From the NCBI RefSeq assembly GCF_002245215.1, contig NZ_NPMR01000002.1, forward strand, positions 1-64,000: 64,000 nucleotides of DNA. Reading direction: 5' to 3'. Under the pieces are notes generated by a model that saw nothing but the letters and a program-made list of their open reading frames with translations, had not been told where the DNA came from and searched no databases. Source of the DNA: Microbacterium sp. Yaish 1. Its GTDB lineage: Bacteria > Actinomycetota > Actinomycetes > Actinomycetales > Microbacteriaceae. The translations under genes and the position numbers were made by a program. Position 1 is the stretch's first letter. Every line of letters starts with the position of its first letter. This document shows positions 8,518 through 17,563 of the stretch, in pieces.

Positions 8518-9849
8518 GTGGACACCGCCGCCGTCGAACGCTTCCGCGAGCTGCTGCGGATCCCGACCGTCTCGCACACCGATCCGGCCGCGTCCGACGC
8601 GGCGTCGTTCGCCCGCTTCCGCGACACGGTCCGCCGGCTCTACCCGCTCCTGCACGCCGAACTCGAGCACGCGCTCGTGGGTGAGCACGCGATGCTCTAC
8701 CGCTGGCGCGGCCACGCGCCCGACGCGCCGCTCGTGCTCATGGCGCACTACGACGTCGTCCCCGTCGTACCCGGCGAATGGACGCATCCGCCCTTCGAAG
8801 CCGTCCTGACCGGCGAGGGGGAGGAGGCGACGATCCATGCCCGCGGAGCGATCGACGACAAGGGCTCGCTCGTCGCGATCCTCGAAGCCGTGGAGGCTCT
8901 CGTCGGTGAAGGGTGGCGGCCGGCGCGCGACGTGTACCTCGCGTTCGGTCACGACGAGGAGGTCGCCGGGCTCGGCGCCCCCGCGATCGTCGAGGTGCTG
9001 CGCGCCCGGGGCGTTCGGCCCGCCCTCGTCCTCGACGAGGGCGGCGCGGTCGTCTCGGGCGCGGTGCCGGGCGTCGGCGTCGAGACCGCAATGATCGGCG
9101 TCGCCGAGCGCGGGGTGATGACCCTGGGCCTCACAGCCCGCGAACCGGGCGGCCACGCATCCACGCCGCCGCCCCTTCCCGCCACCGCGAGGCTCGCACG
9201 AGCGATCGACCGGCTGCAGCGGCATCCCGCTCCGGTGCGGCTCGTCCCGCCGGTGCGGGCGATGTTCCGCACGCTCGCGCCGTTCGCCCGTGAGCCCTTC
9301 CGCTCCGTCTTCGCGAACCTCGCGGTCACCGGTGCCCTGCTCGCGCGGGCGCTGCCCCGCTTCGGAGCCGAGACGAACGCGCTCGTGCGGACGACCGCCG
9401 TCGTCACCGAACTCAGCGGCGCGGACGGCGAGAACGTCCTCGCGACGACGGCTCGCGCGGCGGTCAACATCCGCCTGCTCACAGGCGACTCGGTCACCGC
9501 CGCGACCGAGCGCGCGCGCCGGGCGATCGCCGACCCGTTGATCGAGATCGAGGTCCGCCACGGCTCGGATCCCTCACCCGTGTCGCCCTGGCGCGGTGAG
9601 GGGTGGCGCCGCATCGCGACGGCGGTCGGCTCGGCCCTCGGTGCCGATGTCGTCCCGACGCCGTACCTGCAGCTCGGCGCGAGCGACAGCAGATGGTTCG
9701 CCGCGATCTGCGAGAACGTCTACCGGTTCGCGCCATTCCGGCTCACGACATCCGAACGCGAAGCCCTCCACGCGCACGACGAGCGCATCAGGGTCGACGT
9801 GTGGCTGCGGGGGATCGGCTTCTACCGCGACCTGCTTCGTCTCAGCTGA
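8518..9849 (+). CDS. M20/M25/M40 family metallopeptidase
   Basis: A 443-residue protein of the M20 zinc peptidase family (carboxypeptidase or aminoacylase type). The metal and catalytic motifs are in order: LMAHYDVVPVVPGEWTH (histidine and aspartate), ARGAIDDKGSLVAILEAVEAL (bridging aspartate) and FGHDEEVAGLGA (catalytic and ligand glutamates). The dimerisation lid follows (GVMTLGLTAREPGGHAS), and a late PTPYLQLGASDSRWFA carries the C-terminal metal region. The length and the PGEWTHPPF motif resemble PM20D1-like carboxypeptidases. No signal peptide is seen, so it is probably cytoplasmic. The GTG at 8518 follows a TAGGCT hexamer by six bases, which suggests leaderless expression. Confidence 0.88.
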   Translation: MDTAAVERFRELLRIPTVSHTDPAASDAASFARFRDTVRRLYPLLHAELEHALVGEHAMLYRWRGHAPDAPLVLMAHYDVVPVVPGEWTHPPFEAVLTGEGEEATIHARGAIDDKGSLVAILEAVEALVGEGWRPARDVYLAFGHDEEVAGLGAPAIVEVLRARGVRPALVLDEGGAVVSGAVPGVGVETAMIGVAERGVMTLGLTAREPGGHASTPPPLPATARLARAIDRLQRHPAPVRLVPPVRAMFRTLAPFAREPFRSVFANLAVTGALLARALPRFGAETNALVRTTAVVTELSGADGENVLATTARAAVNIRLLTGDSVTAATERARRAIADPLIEIEVRHGSDPSPVSPWRGEGWRRIATAVGSALGADVVPTPYLQLGASDSRWFAAICENVYRFAPFRLTTSEREALHAHDERIRVDVWLRGIGFYRDLLRLS

Positions 9850-10348
9850 TCGGCGTCCGCCGCGGCGGGGTGTCGGATACGCCCGTGAGGAACGCCACGA
9901 TCTCGTCGGCGCTCGCCGAGATCTCGGGACCGCGACCGAATGTCCAGCCGGCATCGGTCGCGCGGACGGTGTGCCCCGCGATCGCCGCTCGTCGCGCGAA
10001 CGGAGCTTTCGTCGAGGCTGCGAGCGCGACCGCGCCCGCGATGTCGAAGGGGAGCGGCGGCCGGTCGTCCGGCAAGCCGAGGTAGGCGCGCGTGACCGCG
10101 GTCAGTTCGCGGATGCTGCGCCGGCGTCCCTTCGCGATCTCCTCGGCGAGCTCACCGAGGGACGCGCGGTCGTCGTCGTGCGACAGTCCCGCCTCCTCGA
10201 GAAAGGCGCGCCGGCGTTCGCCGGAGGCCGCGTCGAGCACCGGGGCGGCGAGGGCGAGGAGGGTCGCGATCTGAGCGCGCCGGTCGGGCGTTGCCACGTC
10301 GTCCGGAGAACGGTGACTCAGGGGCAGGAAGCGCGCCACGTCGGACAT
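9842..10348 (-). CDS. Hypothetical protein, C-terminus resembling an MDMPI_C-like domain
   Basis: A 168-residue soluble protein. The start is the ATG at 10348; further upstream the frame is arginine- and cysteine-rich and does not look coding. The first two thirds are helical and charged with no motif I recognise. The last part (GHTVRATDAGWTFGRGPEIS, then ADEIVAFLTGV) resembles the C-terminal domain found after mycothiol-dependent maleylpyruvate isomerase-type DinB domains. No DinB metal-binding histidines are visible, so an enzyme role is not supported. It overlaps the end of the M20 peptidase gene by eight bases, tail to tail. Confidence 0.6.
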   Translation of the reverse strand: MSDVARFLPLSHRSPDDVATPDRRAQIATLLALAAPVLDAASGERRRAFLEEAGLSHDDDRASLGELAEEIAKGRRRSIRELTAVTRAYLGLPDDRPPLPFDIAGAVALAASTKAPFARRAAIAGHTVRATDAGWTFGRGPEISASADEIVAFLTGVSDTPPRRTPIS

Positions 10349-10440
10349 GCGGTCAGCATACGGCGGCGGCGGGGTCTCGGCCTCGCGAGTCGACGGTGTG
10401 ACGATGAGGGACGCCGTCACACGCGCGCGGCGCCCTCCCG

Positions 10441-10453
10441 TGTGACTGTCACA
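10441..10453. promoter_or_regulatory. LacI-type palindrome upstream of the sugar-regulator gene
   Basis: TGTGACTGTCACA is a perfect 13-base palindrome about 40-50 bases upstream of a likely -10 (CATAAT, 10488-10493) for the LacI gene. Its arms match the operators at 11618 and 50093. Confidence 0.65.
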
Positions 10454-10487
10454 TTCCGCAGGCGCGTGTTTTCGAAACTTGCCGGTG

Positions 10488-10522
10488 CATAATGGGCTCG
10501 AGCCGATGTGAACGTGCGCATC
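10488..10522 (+). promoter_or_regulatory. Promoter and second near-palindrome before the LacI gene
   Basis: CATAAT at 10488-10493 is a plausible -10. Downstream, GATGTGAACGTGCGCATC (10505-10522) is a near-palindrome centred on ACGT and contains TGTGAACG, the left half of the operator at 11618. Its position just after the likely transcription start fits autorepression. Confidence 0.5.
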
Positions 10523-10536
10523 GGGCCGGAGGAAGC

Positions 10537-11544
10537 ATGAGCGAAGACGCTGCGGGCCGTCGTCCGAGCATTCGCGATGTCGCGCGTCTGGCCGGCGTCT
10601 CGCACCAGACGGTGTCGCGCGTCCTGAACAACCACCCGAGCATCCGCCCCGAGACCAAGGAGCGCGTGCTCGCCGTGATGGCCGAGCTCGACTACAGCCC
10701 CAATCGTGCCGCCCGTGCACTCGTGACGAGCAGGTCGCACACGATCGGCGTGCTGACCTCGTCCGCGACGCAGTACGGTCCGGCATCCTCCATCGCGGCC
10801 ATCGAGTCGGCCGCCCGCGAGCGCGGCTACTGGGTCTCGACCGCCAACGTCGACGCCCGGGACCCGAGTTCCATCCAGGCTGGGCTCGCCCATCTGGTGG
10901 CGCAGGCGGTCGAGGGGCTCGTGGTGATCGCGCCGCAGGTGCGCGTGTTCCGTGCCCTCGCCGCCCAGCCGATCGGCATTCCGTACGTGACCCTGCAGTC
11001 CACCGAGGTCGACCCCGGCCACGCGCTGTCGGTCGACCAGATCGCGGGAGCCCGGCTGGCCACGCGTCATCTCATCGAACTCGGCCACCGGTCGATCTAC
11101 CACATCGCCGGCCCGCAGGACTGGATCGAGGCGGAGGCGCGGATGCGCGGATTCCTCGAAGAGATGAGCGACTCGGACATTCCGACGACGGCTCCCGTGC
11201 TGGGGGACTGGACCGCGGAGTTCGGCTACTACGCCGGTCGTGAGCTGCTGCGCGTCCGCGATTTCACCGCGATCTTCTCGTCGAACGACCAGATGGCGCT
11301 CGGGCTTCTGCACGCGATCCGCGACGAGGGGCTGGACTGCCCGCGCGACATCAGCATCATCGGGTTCGACGACATCCCCGAGGCGGCGCACTTCTGGCCG
11401 CCCCTGTCGACCGTGCGCCAGGACTTCGCCGAGCTGGGGCGCCGCTGCGTCGATCTGCTGCTCGGCCAGGGCTCGGGCGAGGTGGACCCGGCCGTGCTCG
11501 TTCCCGAGCTGGTCGTGCGTTCCTCGACCGGCCCGCGCCGCTGA
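10537..11544 (+). CDS. LacI family transcriptional regulator of the pentose/monosaccharide operon
   Basis: A 335-residue repressor. The N-terminal helix-turn-helix is SIRDVARLAGVSHQTVSRVLNN, followed by the hinge region NRAARALVTSRSHTIGVLTS and a periplasmic-binding-protein-like sugar domain ending IIGFDDIPEAAHFWPPLSTV. The ATG at 10537 is preceded by GGAGGAAG and starts just before the DNA-binding domain. The operon of araD, sugar-binding protein and transporter begins 142 bases after its stop, with a matching operator. The effector is probably the transported sugar or a derivative such as L-arabinose; that is inference from the neighbours. Confidence 0.9.
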   Translation: MSEDAAGRRPSIRDVARLAGVSHQTVSRVLNNHPSIRPETKERVLAVMAELDYSPNRAARALVTSRSHTIGVLTSSATQYGPASSIAAIESAARERGYWVSTANVDARDPSSIQAGLAHLVAQAVEGLVVIAPQVRVFRALAAQPIGIPYVTLQSTEVDPGHALSVDQIAGARLATRHLIELGHRSIYHIAGPQDWIEAEARMRGFLEEMSDSDIPTTAPVLGDWTAEFGYYAGRELLRVRDFTAIFSSNDQMALGLLHAIRDEGLDCPRDISIIGFDDIPEAAHFWPPLSTVRQDFAELGRRCVDLLLGQGSGEVDPAVLVPELVVRSSTGPRR

Positions 11545-11579
11545 GTAGCCGTCGTTATCGATCCGAGACACGCCGGGAG

Positions 11580-11631
11580 TTGACACCCCCGTTCGGACCG
11601 TGGCTATAGTGTCGCAATGTGAACGGTCACA
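11580..11631 (+). promoter_or_regulatory. Promoter and LacI-type operator of the araD-chvE-mmsAB operon
   Basis: A consensus -35 TTGACA (11580-11585) is followed after 19 bases by a -10 TATAGT (11605-11610). The operator TGTGAACGGTCACA (11618-11631) sits over the expected transcription start, with arms TGTGA and TCACA. A further half-site CCGTCACA follows at about 11637-11644. Binding there would block transcription, as expected for a sugar-relieved LacI repressor. Confidence 0.75.
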
Positions 11632-11686
11632 TCGACCGTCACACGATCGAGGCCCGCCGATGGTGGCCGGGCGAAGGAGCACTCGA

Positions 11687-12421
11687 GTGGCACGCAACGC
11701 AGCGATCAGCAGCGAGTACGTCGACGGCGTGAAGATCGAAGTCGCGGTTGCGCGGGTTCGGGCCGAGGTGGCGTCGTTGCACGCGGAGCTGGTGCGTTAC
11801 GGGCTGGTCGTGTGGACCGGCGGCAACGTGTCGGGGCGGGTTCCGGGGGCTGATCTGTTCGTGATCAAGCCGTCGGGGGTGTCGTATGACGAGTTGGCGC
11901 CGGAGAACATGATCGTGTGCGATCTGGACGGCGTTGTGGTGCCGGGGACGCCGGGCAGTGACCGGGCGCCGTCGAGTGATACGGCGGCTCATGCGTATGT
12001 GTATCGGAACATGCCCGAGGTGGGTGGTGTGGTGCACACGCATTCGACGTATGCGGTGGCGTGGGCGGCGCGGGGTGAGGAGATCCCGTGTGTGATCACG
12101 GCGATGGCCGATGAGTTCGGGGGTCCGATCCCGGTGGGGCCGTTCGCGATCATCGGTGATGACTCGATCGGCCGGGGGATCGTGGAGACCCTGCGGGGGC
12201 ATCGTTCTCGGGCGGTGCTGATGCAGAATCACGGGCCGTTCACGATCGGGTCGAGTGCGAAGGATGCGGTCAAGGCCGCGGTGATGGTCGAGGACGTCGC
12301 CCGCACGGTGCATATCGCCCGGCAGGCGGGGGAGTTGATCCCGATCCCGCAGGACGCGATCGATGCGCTGTACGACCGGTATCAGAACGTTTACGGACAG
12401 ACCACCGACGACCGCCGGTAG
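11687..12421 (+). CDS. araD: L-ribulose-5-phosphate 4-epimerase (class II aldolase/adducin family)
   Basis: A 244-residue zinc enzyme that interconverts L-ribulose 5-phosphate and D-xylulose 5-phosphate, the last step of L-arabinose entry into the pentose phosphate pathway. Motifs: TGGNVSGRV, the phosphate-binding IKPSGVSYDEL, zinc ligands in HTHSTYAVAWA, and the later QNHGPFTIG. The GTG start at 11687 is supported by AAGGAG seven bases upstream. It is the first gene of a sugar-import operon. Codon use is odd: many GTG, GGG, GGT, TTG, CAT and GAT codons, against the C-ending preference of the genes on both sides. This suggests a separate origin. No arabinose isomerase or ribulokinase gene lies nearby. 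Confidence 0.88.
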   Translation: MARNAAISSEYVDGVKIEVAVARVRAEVASLHAELVRYGLVVWTGGNVSGRVPGADLFVIKPSGVSYDELAPENMIVCDLDGVVVPGTPGSDRAPSSDTAAHAYVYRNMPEVGGVVHTHSTYAVAWAARGEEIPCVITAMADEFGGPIPVGPFAIIGDDSIGRGIVETLRGHRSRAVLMQNHGPFTIGSSAKDAVKAAVMVEDVARTVHIARQAGELIPIPQDAIDALYDRYQNVYGQTTDDRR

Positions 12422-12435
12422 CCCCGCACCGGGGC
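12421..12435 (+). repeat. Small hairpin between araD and the binding-protein gene
   Basis: GCCCCG and CGGGGC form a perfect six-base stem with a three-base loop starting on the last base of the araD stop codon. A second small palindrome, CAGTGA/TCACTG, lies at 12458-12471 just before the GGAAAGGA ribosome site. They may stabilise the transcript 3' end or tune expression; no T-run is present. Confidence 0.45.
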
Positions 12436-12484
12436 GCGGTCACCATTTCCCGCAAGACAGTGAAGTCACTGGAAAGGACACACA

Positions 12485-13612
12485 GTGAACAAGAAGTTCC
12501 TGTTCGCAGCAGCGACGCTCGCCGTCGGCGCCCTGGCGCTCTCGGCCTGCTCCAACACCGGCGGCGGCTCCGGCGGCGGTGAGGGCGGCGGAGACGGCGG
12601 CCTCATCGGCGTCGCGATGCCCACGAAGAGCTCGGAGCGCTGGATCCAGGACGGCGACGCCGTCAAGAAGGCACTGGAGGACCAGGGCTACCAGGTCGAC
12701 CTGCAGTACGCCGAGGACGACATCCCGACCCAGGTCTCGCAGATCGAGAACATGATCACCAAGGGCGCCGAGGCGCTCATCGTGGCCTCGATCGACGGCA
12801 CGACGCTGACCGAGGCGCTGCAGAACGCTGCAGACGCCGACATCCCCGTCATCGCCTACGACCGCCTCATCAAGGGCACCGAGAACGTCGACTACTACGC
12901 CACGTTCGACAACGCGCTCGTCGGCCGTCAGCAGGCATGGACCGTCCTCAACGGACTGGGCCTGACCGACCTCGAGGGCAACCCGATCGACGGCGCCCCC
13001 GCGGGCCCCTTCAACATCGAGCTGTTCGCCGGCTCGCTCGACGACAACAACGCGTTCTTCTTCTGGGACGGCGCGATGGAGGTGCTCAAGCCCCTCATCG
13101 ACGACGGCACGCTCGTCGTGAAGTCGGGCCAGACCGACATCGAGCAGGCCGCGACGCTGCGCTGGGACGGCGAGACCGCTCAGAGCCGCATGGAGGACAT
13201 CCTCACGGCCAACTACTCCGACGGCACGCAGGTCGACGCGGTCCTCTCGCCCTACGACGGCATCTCGCGCGGCATCATCTCCGCGCTCGAGGGCGCGGGA
13301 TACTCGCTCGGCGCCGAGTGGCCGATCATCTCGGGCCAGGACGCCGAGGTCGACTCGGTCAAGGCGATCCTCGCCGGTGAGCAGTACGCCACCATCTTCA
13401 AGGACACCCGCGAGCTGGCCAAGGTCGCTGCCGACATGGCCGCCGCTGCCCTCAAGGGCGAGGAGCCCGAGGTCAACGACACCGAGACGTACGACAACGA
13501 CGTGAAGGTCGTGCCCTCGTTCCTGCTGGCCCCGGTCCCCGTCGTGAAGGACAACGTCGAGTCCGCTCTCGTCGAGACCGGCTACTGGACCGCCGCCGAG
13601 CTCGGACTCTGA
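12485..13612 (+). CDS. chvE: Sugar ABC transporter substrate-binding lipoprotein (ChvE type)
   Basis: A 375-residue exported lipoprotein. The signal peptide [20 protein letters not shown] ends in an LSAC lipobox, with the lipidated cysteine followed by a Gly/Ser/Glu-rich linker. The mature part ([20 protein letters not shown], then [13 protein letters not shown] and [15 protein letters not shown]) matches the ChvE/multiple-monosaccharide-binding family, which captures arabinose, galactose, glucose or xylose. GGAAAGGA lies six bases before the GTG start. With the ATPase and permease downstream it forms a complete importer. A strong hairpin after the stop probably raises the level of this protein relative to the membrane parts. 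Confidence 0.9.
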   Translation: MNKKFLFAAATLAVGALALSACSNTGGGSGGGEGGGDGGLIGVAMPTKSSERWIQDGDAVKKALEDQGYQVDLQYAEDDIPTQVSQIENMITKGAEALIVASIDGTTLTEALQNAADADIPVIAYDRLIKGTENVDYYATFDNALVGRQQAWTVLNGLGLTDLEGNPIDGAPAGPFNIELFAGSLDDNNAFFFWDGAMEVLKPLIDDGTLVVKSGQTDIEQAATLRWDGETAQSRMEDILTANYSDGTQVDAVLSPYDGISRGIISALEGAGYSLGAEWPIISGQDAEVDSVKAILAGEQYATIFKDTRELAKVAADMAAAALKGEEPEVNDTETYDNDVKVVPSFLLAPVPVVKDNVESALVETGYWTAAELGL

Positions 13613-13634
13613 GCCGCGGCATCCGCCCATCCTC

Positions 13635-13673
13635 GGTGCGGCGGCGGGAGCTCATTGCTCCCGCCGCCGCACC
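13635..13673 (+). terminator. Intercistronic hairpin after the binding-protein gene
   Basis: A perfect 17-base stem (GGTGCGGCGGCGGGAGC with its complement) closes a five-base loop TCATT. There is no T-run and the ATPase gene follows 36 bases later. It is therefore better read as an attenuator or an RNA-stabilising hairpin than as a full terminator. Confidence 0.7.
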
Positions 13674-13708
13674 CGAGAAACCATCCACCCCACAAGGAAG
13701 TCGGAGAC

Positions 13709-15238
13709 GTGAGCGAAACCATCCTCGAGATGCGCGGGATCACCAAGACCTTCCCCGGCGTCAAGGCGCTCTCGAATGTCAATCTCGCCGTCCAGCGCGG
13801 CGAGATCCATGCGATCTGCGGTGAGAACGGCGCGGGGAAGTCGACCCTCATGAAGGTGCTGTCGGGGGTCTACCCGCACGGCACCTACGACGGCGAGATC
13901 GTCTACGCGGGCGACACCGTCGAGTTCAAGAATCTGCGCGACAGCGAGGCGCGCGGCATCGTCATCATCCACCAGGAGCTGGCGCTCAGCCCGTACCTCT
14001 CGATCGCCGAGAACATCTTCCTCAACAACGAACGGAAGGGCGTCGGCGGCCTCATCGACTGGAACAAGACCAACTTCGCCGCCGCCGAGCTGCTGCGTCG
14101 CGTCGGGCTCAAGGAGAACCCGACGACGAAGGTCAACCAGATCGGCGTCGGCAAGCAGCAGCTGGTCGAGATCGCGAAGGCCCTGTCGAAGGAGGTCAAG
14201 CTCCTCATCCTCGACGAGCCGACCGCCGCGCTCAACGACGAGGACTCCGACCACCTGCTCGACCTGATCCTGAGCCTGCGCGAGCAGGGCATCACGTCGA
14301 TCATCATCAGCCACAAGCTGAACGAGATCAAGAAGGTCGCCGACACCGTCACGGTCATTCGCGACGGCAAGACCATCGAGACGATCTCGAAGAACGACGT
14401 CACCGAGGACCGCATCATCAAGGACATGGTGGGCCGCGACCTCGAGCACCGCTACCCCGACCACGAGCCGCAGATCGGCGACGAGCTGCTGCGGGTCGAG
14501 AACTGGACCGCGCACCACCCGCAGGACCCGACCCGCGTCGTCGTCGACGACGTGTCGGTGACCGTCCGTGCGGGCGAGATCGTCGGCATCGCGGGGCTGA
14601 TGGGCGCCGGGCGCACCGAGTTCGCGATGAGCCTGTTCGGTCACAGCTACGGCACCCGCATCTCGGGCAAGGTGTTCATGCGCGGCAAGGAGATCCGCAC
14701 GCGCACCGTCTCCGAGGCGATCGCCAACGGGCTCGCGTACGCCACCGAGGATCGCAAGACCTACGGTCTGAACCTCATCGAGGACATCAAGCGCAACATC
14801 TCCATGGCGTCGCTGAAGAAGCTCGAGAAGGCCGGTCTGGTCGACGACAACGAGGAGTTCTCGGTCGCCAACCAGTACCGCAAGAGCATGAACATCAAGG
14901 CGCCGACCGTCCTCGCCAAGACCGGGAAGCTCTCCGGCGGCAACCAGCAGAAGGTCGTGCTGTCGAAGTGGATCTACTCCGACCCCGAGGTGCTCATCCT
15001 CGACGAGCCCACCCGCGGTATCGACGTGGGGGCGAAGTACGAGATCTACACGATCATCAACAAGCTCGCCGCAGCGGGGAAGGGGATCATCGTGATCTCG
15101 TCCGAGCTGCCCGAACTGCTCGGCATCTCCGACCGCGTGTACGCCCTCTCGGAGGGGCGCATCACGGGTGAGCTGCCCATCGCCGACGCGACCCCCGAGT
15201 CGGTCCTCAAACTCATGACCATGGAGAAGCCCCGCTGA
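13709..15238 (+). CDS. mmsA: Multiple monosaccharide ABC transporter ATP-binding protein (MmsA/GguA)
   Basis: A 509-residue protein with two tandem ABC domains, as in sugar importers of the CUT2 class. The first domain has Walker [12 protein letters not shown], the Q-loop region [13 protein letters not shown] and Walker [12 protein letters not shown]. The second has a degenerate Walker A ([16 protein letters not shown]), a full signature [14 protein letters not shown] and [18 protein letters not shown]. This asymmetry is normal for the class. The GTG start at 13709 is preceded by AAGGAAG. The sequence fits the MmsA/GguA branch that works with ChvE-type binding proteins. The permease starts 23 bases after the stop. 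Confidence 0.92.
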   Translation: MSETILEMRGITKTFPGVKALSNVNLAVQRGEIHAICGENGAGKSTLMKVLSGVYPHGTYDGEIVYAGDTVEFKNLRDSEARGIVIIHQELALSPYLSIAENIFLNNERKGVGGLIDWNKTNFAAAELLRRVGLKENPTTKVNQIGVGKQQLVEIAKALSKEVKLLILDEPTAALNDEDSDHLLDLILSLREQGITSIIISHKLNEIKKVADTVTVIRDGKTIETISKNDVTEDRIIKDMVGRDLEHRYPDHEPQIGDELLRVENWTAHHPQDPTRVVVDDVSVTVRAGEIVGIAGLMGAGRTEFAMSLFGHSYGTRISGKVFMRGKEIRTRTVSEAIANGLAYATEDRKTYGLNLIEDIKRNISMASLKKLEKAGLVDDNEEFSVANQYRKSMNIKAPTVLAKTGKLSGGNQQKVVLSKWIYSDPEVLILDEPTRGIDVGAKYEIYTIINKLAAAGKGIIVISSELPELLGISDRVYALSEGRITGELPIADATPESVLKLMTMEKPR

Positions 15239-15261
15239 GCGGGGCCGCAGGAGATCCTCGA

Positions 15262-16494
15262 ATGTCTCAGAACACGATCGCTCCCGAAACCGCTGCCGGC
15301 GGCGGGATCAACCCGAACGAGAACCGCTTCACGCGGTGGCTCGGACACATCCTCGCCGACCTCGGCAAGAACGGCATCTTCATCGCGCTGATCGCGGTGG
15401 TCGCCCTCTTCGCCATCCTCACCAACGGCATCCTGCTGCGCCCGCAGAACCTGTCGAACCTGGTGGTGCAGAACGGTTACATCCTGGTGCTGGCCATCGG
15501 CATGGTGATGATCATCATCGCCGGCCACATCGACCTCTCCGTCGGCTCGGTCGCCGCGTTCATCGGTGCCGTGTCCGGTGTGTTCGCCGTGAAGATGGGG
15601 ATGCCGTGGTGGCTCGCCATCGTCCTGTCGCTCCTGATCGGCGCGCTCGTGGGGGCTTGGCAGGGCTTCTGGGTCGCCTACGTCGGCATACCCGCGTTCA
15701 TCGTGACATTGGCGGGCATGCTCATCTTCCGCGGTCTCGCGCTCGTGGTCCTGGGCAACGCGAACATCGGTTCGTTCCCCACCGAGTACCGAGCTCTCGG
15801 CAACGGCTTCCTGGCGGGCATCTTCGGTGAATCCGATCCCGACCTGTTCACCCTCGTCATCGGTGCGCTCGGTATCGTCGCGCTGATCGTGCAGCAGTGG
15901 CGTACCCGCGCCGGACGCCAGAAGTACTCGCAGGACGTCGAGCCGCTCGTGTGGTTCGTCGCGAAGCTCGCTCTCATCGCGGTCGTCATCGGTTGGTTCA
16001 CGTGGGCCCTCGCCTCGTACAAGGGCATCCCCGTCACCCTGATCGTGCTCGCGGTGCTGGTGCTGGTGTACGGCATCGTCATGAACCGCACGGTGTTCGG
16101 TCGCCACATCTACGCGATCGGCGGCAACCGCCACGCGGCCGAGCTCTCGGGCATCAAGACGCGCCGCGCGGACTTCTGGCTGTTCGTCAACATGGGCGTG
16201 CTCGCCGCTCTCGCCGGTCTCATCTTCACCGCGCGACTGAACCTCGCCGGCCCCAAGGCCGGTGACGGCTTCGAGCTCGAGGCGATCTCCGCGGCCTTCA
16301 TCGGAGGCGCGGCGGTGCAGGGTGGCGTCGGCACCATCGGCGGCGCGATCATCGGTGGTCTCATCATCGGTGTGCTCAACAACGGCATGTCGATCATGGG
16401 CATCGGCATCGAGTGGCAGCAGGCCGTGAAGGGTCTCGTGCTGCTGCTCGCGGTCGCCTTCGACGTCTACAACAAGCGGCGCTCGGGCAACTGA
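15262..16494 (+). CDS. mmsB: Multiple monosaccharide ABC transporter permease (MmsB/GguB)
   Basis: A 410-residue polytopic protein with about ten hydrophobic segments. The CUT2 permease signature is ILVLAIGMVMIIIAGHIDLS, then SVGSVAAFIGAVSG. A second conserved part is GRHIYAIGGNRHAAELSGI, and GAAVQGGVGTIGGAIIGGLI lies near the C-terminus. It is longer than RbsC-type permeases because of extra central helices and a loop, as usual for MmsB/GguB. CAGGAGA precedes the ATG. It is the last gene of the operon and is followed by a long terminator hairpin. Confidence 0.92.
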   Translation: MSQNTIAPETAAGGGINPNENRFTRWLGHILADLGKNGIFIALIAVVALFAILTNGILLRPQNLSNLVVQNGYILVLAIGMVMIIIAGHIDLSVGSVAAFIGAVSGVFAVKMGMPWWLAIVLSLLIGALVGAWQGFWVAYVGIPAFIVTLAGMLIFRGLALVVLGNANIGSFPTEYRALGNGFLAGIFGESDPDLFTLVIGALGIVALIVQQWRTRAGRQKYSQDVEPLVWFVAKLALIAVVIGWFTWALASYKGIPVTLIVLAVLVLVYGIVMNRTVFGRHIYAIGGNRHAAELSGIKTRRADFWLFVNMGVLAALAGLIFTARLNLAGPKAGDGFELEAISAAFIGGAAVQGGVGTIGGAIIGGLIIGVLNNGMSIMGIGIEWQQAVKGLVLLLAVAFDVYNKRRSGN

Positions 16495-16509
16495 TCCCAG
16501 CGCGCACAT

Positions 16510-16565
16510 GAAGCGGCGCCCGTGCCGGCATCCCCCTGGGGGATTGCCGGTGCGGGCGCCGCTTC
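16510..16565 (+). terminator. Long terminator hairpin after the sugar operon
   Basis: A long inverted repeat with arms GAAGCGGCGCCCG and CGGGCGCCGCTTC, continuing inward through TGCCGGCA/TGCCGGT and TCCCC/GGGGA, lies between mmsB and the convergent oxidoreductase gene. It can act in both directions. No long T-run follows, which is common for actinobacterial terminators. Confidence 0.82.
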
Positions 16566-16601
16566 GCTGTGGTCGGGCGTGGCGGCCGGGCGGTCAGCCG
16601 G

Positions 16602-17543
16602 TCAGGGCACGAGGGTGATCTTGCCGGGCGTGTGGGCGGCGACGAGACGGTGGGCCTCGGCGGCCTCGGCGAGGGGCAGCTCGGGTCCGAGCTCGACGCG
16701 GAAGGCGCCGGCGGCCAGCAGCGCCGCCACCACCGGGATCGCCTCGGCCCGCCACGCCAACTGCTGCTCGGTGAGCGGGTCGGGGCTTCCTCCAGAGAAT
16801 GCGCGGATGCCGAGCCCCGCGGCATCCGCTCCCCGCACGATCGTCGCGATGCGGGAGCGGTCGGCGACGAGCTCGAGAGAGACCTCGAGCGCCTCGTCGG
16901 TGCCGGCGCAGTCGAGAGCCACGGTCACCCCGTGCGGTGCGGCCGCCCGCACGCGGTCGGCGAGTCCGTCGCCGTACCCGACGGGCGTCGCGCCGAGGTC
17001 GCGGACGCGGTCCGCGCGGGCATCGCTCGCCGTGGCGATGACGGACGCTCCCCGGAGCCGGGCGAACTGGATCGCCGCCTGACCGACCGAGCCGCTGCCG
17101 CCGTGGAGCAGCAGGGTGTCGGCGGGGCCGACATCGAGGGAGCGCAGCGACTGATAGGCCGTCGCCACCGGGATGCCGAGCGCCGCGCCGACGGCGGGGG
17201 AGACGCCGGCGGGGAGAGGCATGAGCTTGTCGGGCGTGACGACGATGTCGGTCGCATAGACGCCGCTCGCGCCGAAGACCACGACGTCGTCACCGACGCG
17301 GAAGCCGTCGACATCCGCGCCGACCTCGGTGACGACGCCGGCGCCGTCGTTGCCGACGCGTCGGGGCTTCGAGATCGTGGCGGAGGGCCGAAGACCCGCA
17401 CGCAGCTTGTGATCGATCGGGTTGACCCCGGCCGCGGTCACGCGCACCCGTACCTGGCCGGGACCCGGCGCGGGCACCTCGATCTCGCGGAGGGTGAGGA
17501 CCTCGGGTCCGCCGAACTCGGAATACGTCACTGCGTGTGCCAT
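16602..17543 (-). CDS. Quinone oxidoreductase-like, zinc-independent MDR family protein
   Basis: A 313-residue NADPH-dependent medium-chain reductase. The N-terminal GroES-like part has GQVRVRVTAAGVNPIDHKLR. The nucleotide-binding motif is LLHGGSGSVGQAAIQFAR. The zinc-binding cysteines of alcohol dehydrogenases are absent, so it belongs with quinone oxidoreductases (QOR/zeta-crystallin) or enoyl reductases. The C-terminal LPLAEAAEAHRLVAA and GKITLVP are typical. The physiological substrate is unknown. It begins 20 bases after the end of hrpA on the same strand and ends in the bidirectional terminator. Confidence 0.86.
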   Translation of the reverse strand: MAHAVTYSEFGGPEVLTLREIEVPAPGPGQVRVRVTAAGVNPIDHKLRAGLRPSATISKPRRVGNDGAGVVTEVGADVDGFRVGDDVVVFGASGVYATDIVVTPDKLMPLPAGVSPAVGAALGIPVATAYQSLRSLDVGPADTLLLHGGSGSVGQAAIQFARLRGASVIATASDARADRVRDLGATPVGYGDGLADRVRAAAPHGVTVALDCAGTDEALEVSLELVADRSRIATIVRGADAAGLGIRAFSGGSPDPLTEQQLAWRAEAIPVVAALLAAGAFRVELGPELPLAEAAEAHRLVAAHTPGKITLVP

Positions 17544-17563
17544 GGGGCCACGCTACCGACTGA

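Noticed and set aside
10349..10786. N-terminal extension of the unknown gene at 9842-10348
   Set aside because: The extension overlaps the divergent LacI gene, its operators and promoter, and is Arg/Cys/Ser-rich. The ATG at 10348 gives a compact protein.
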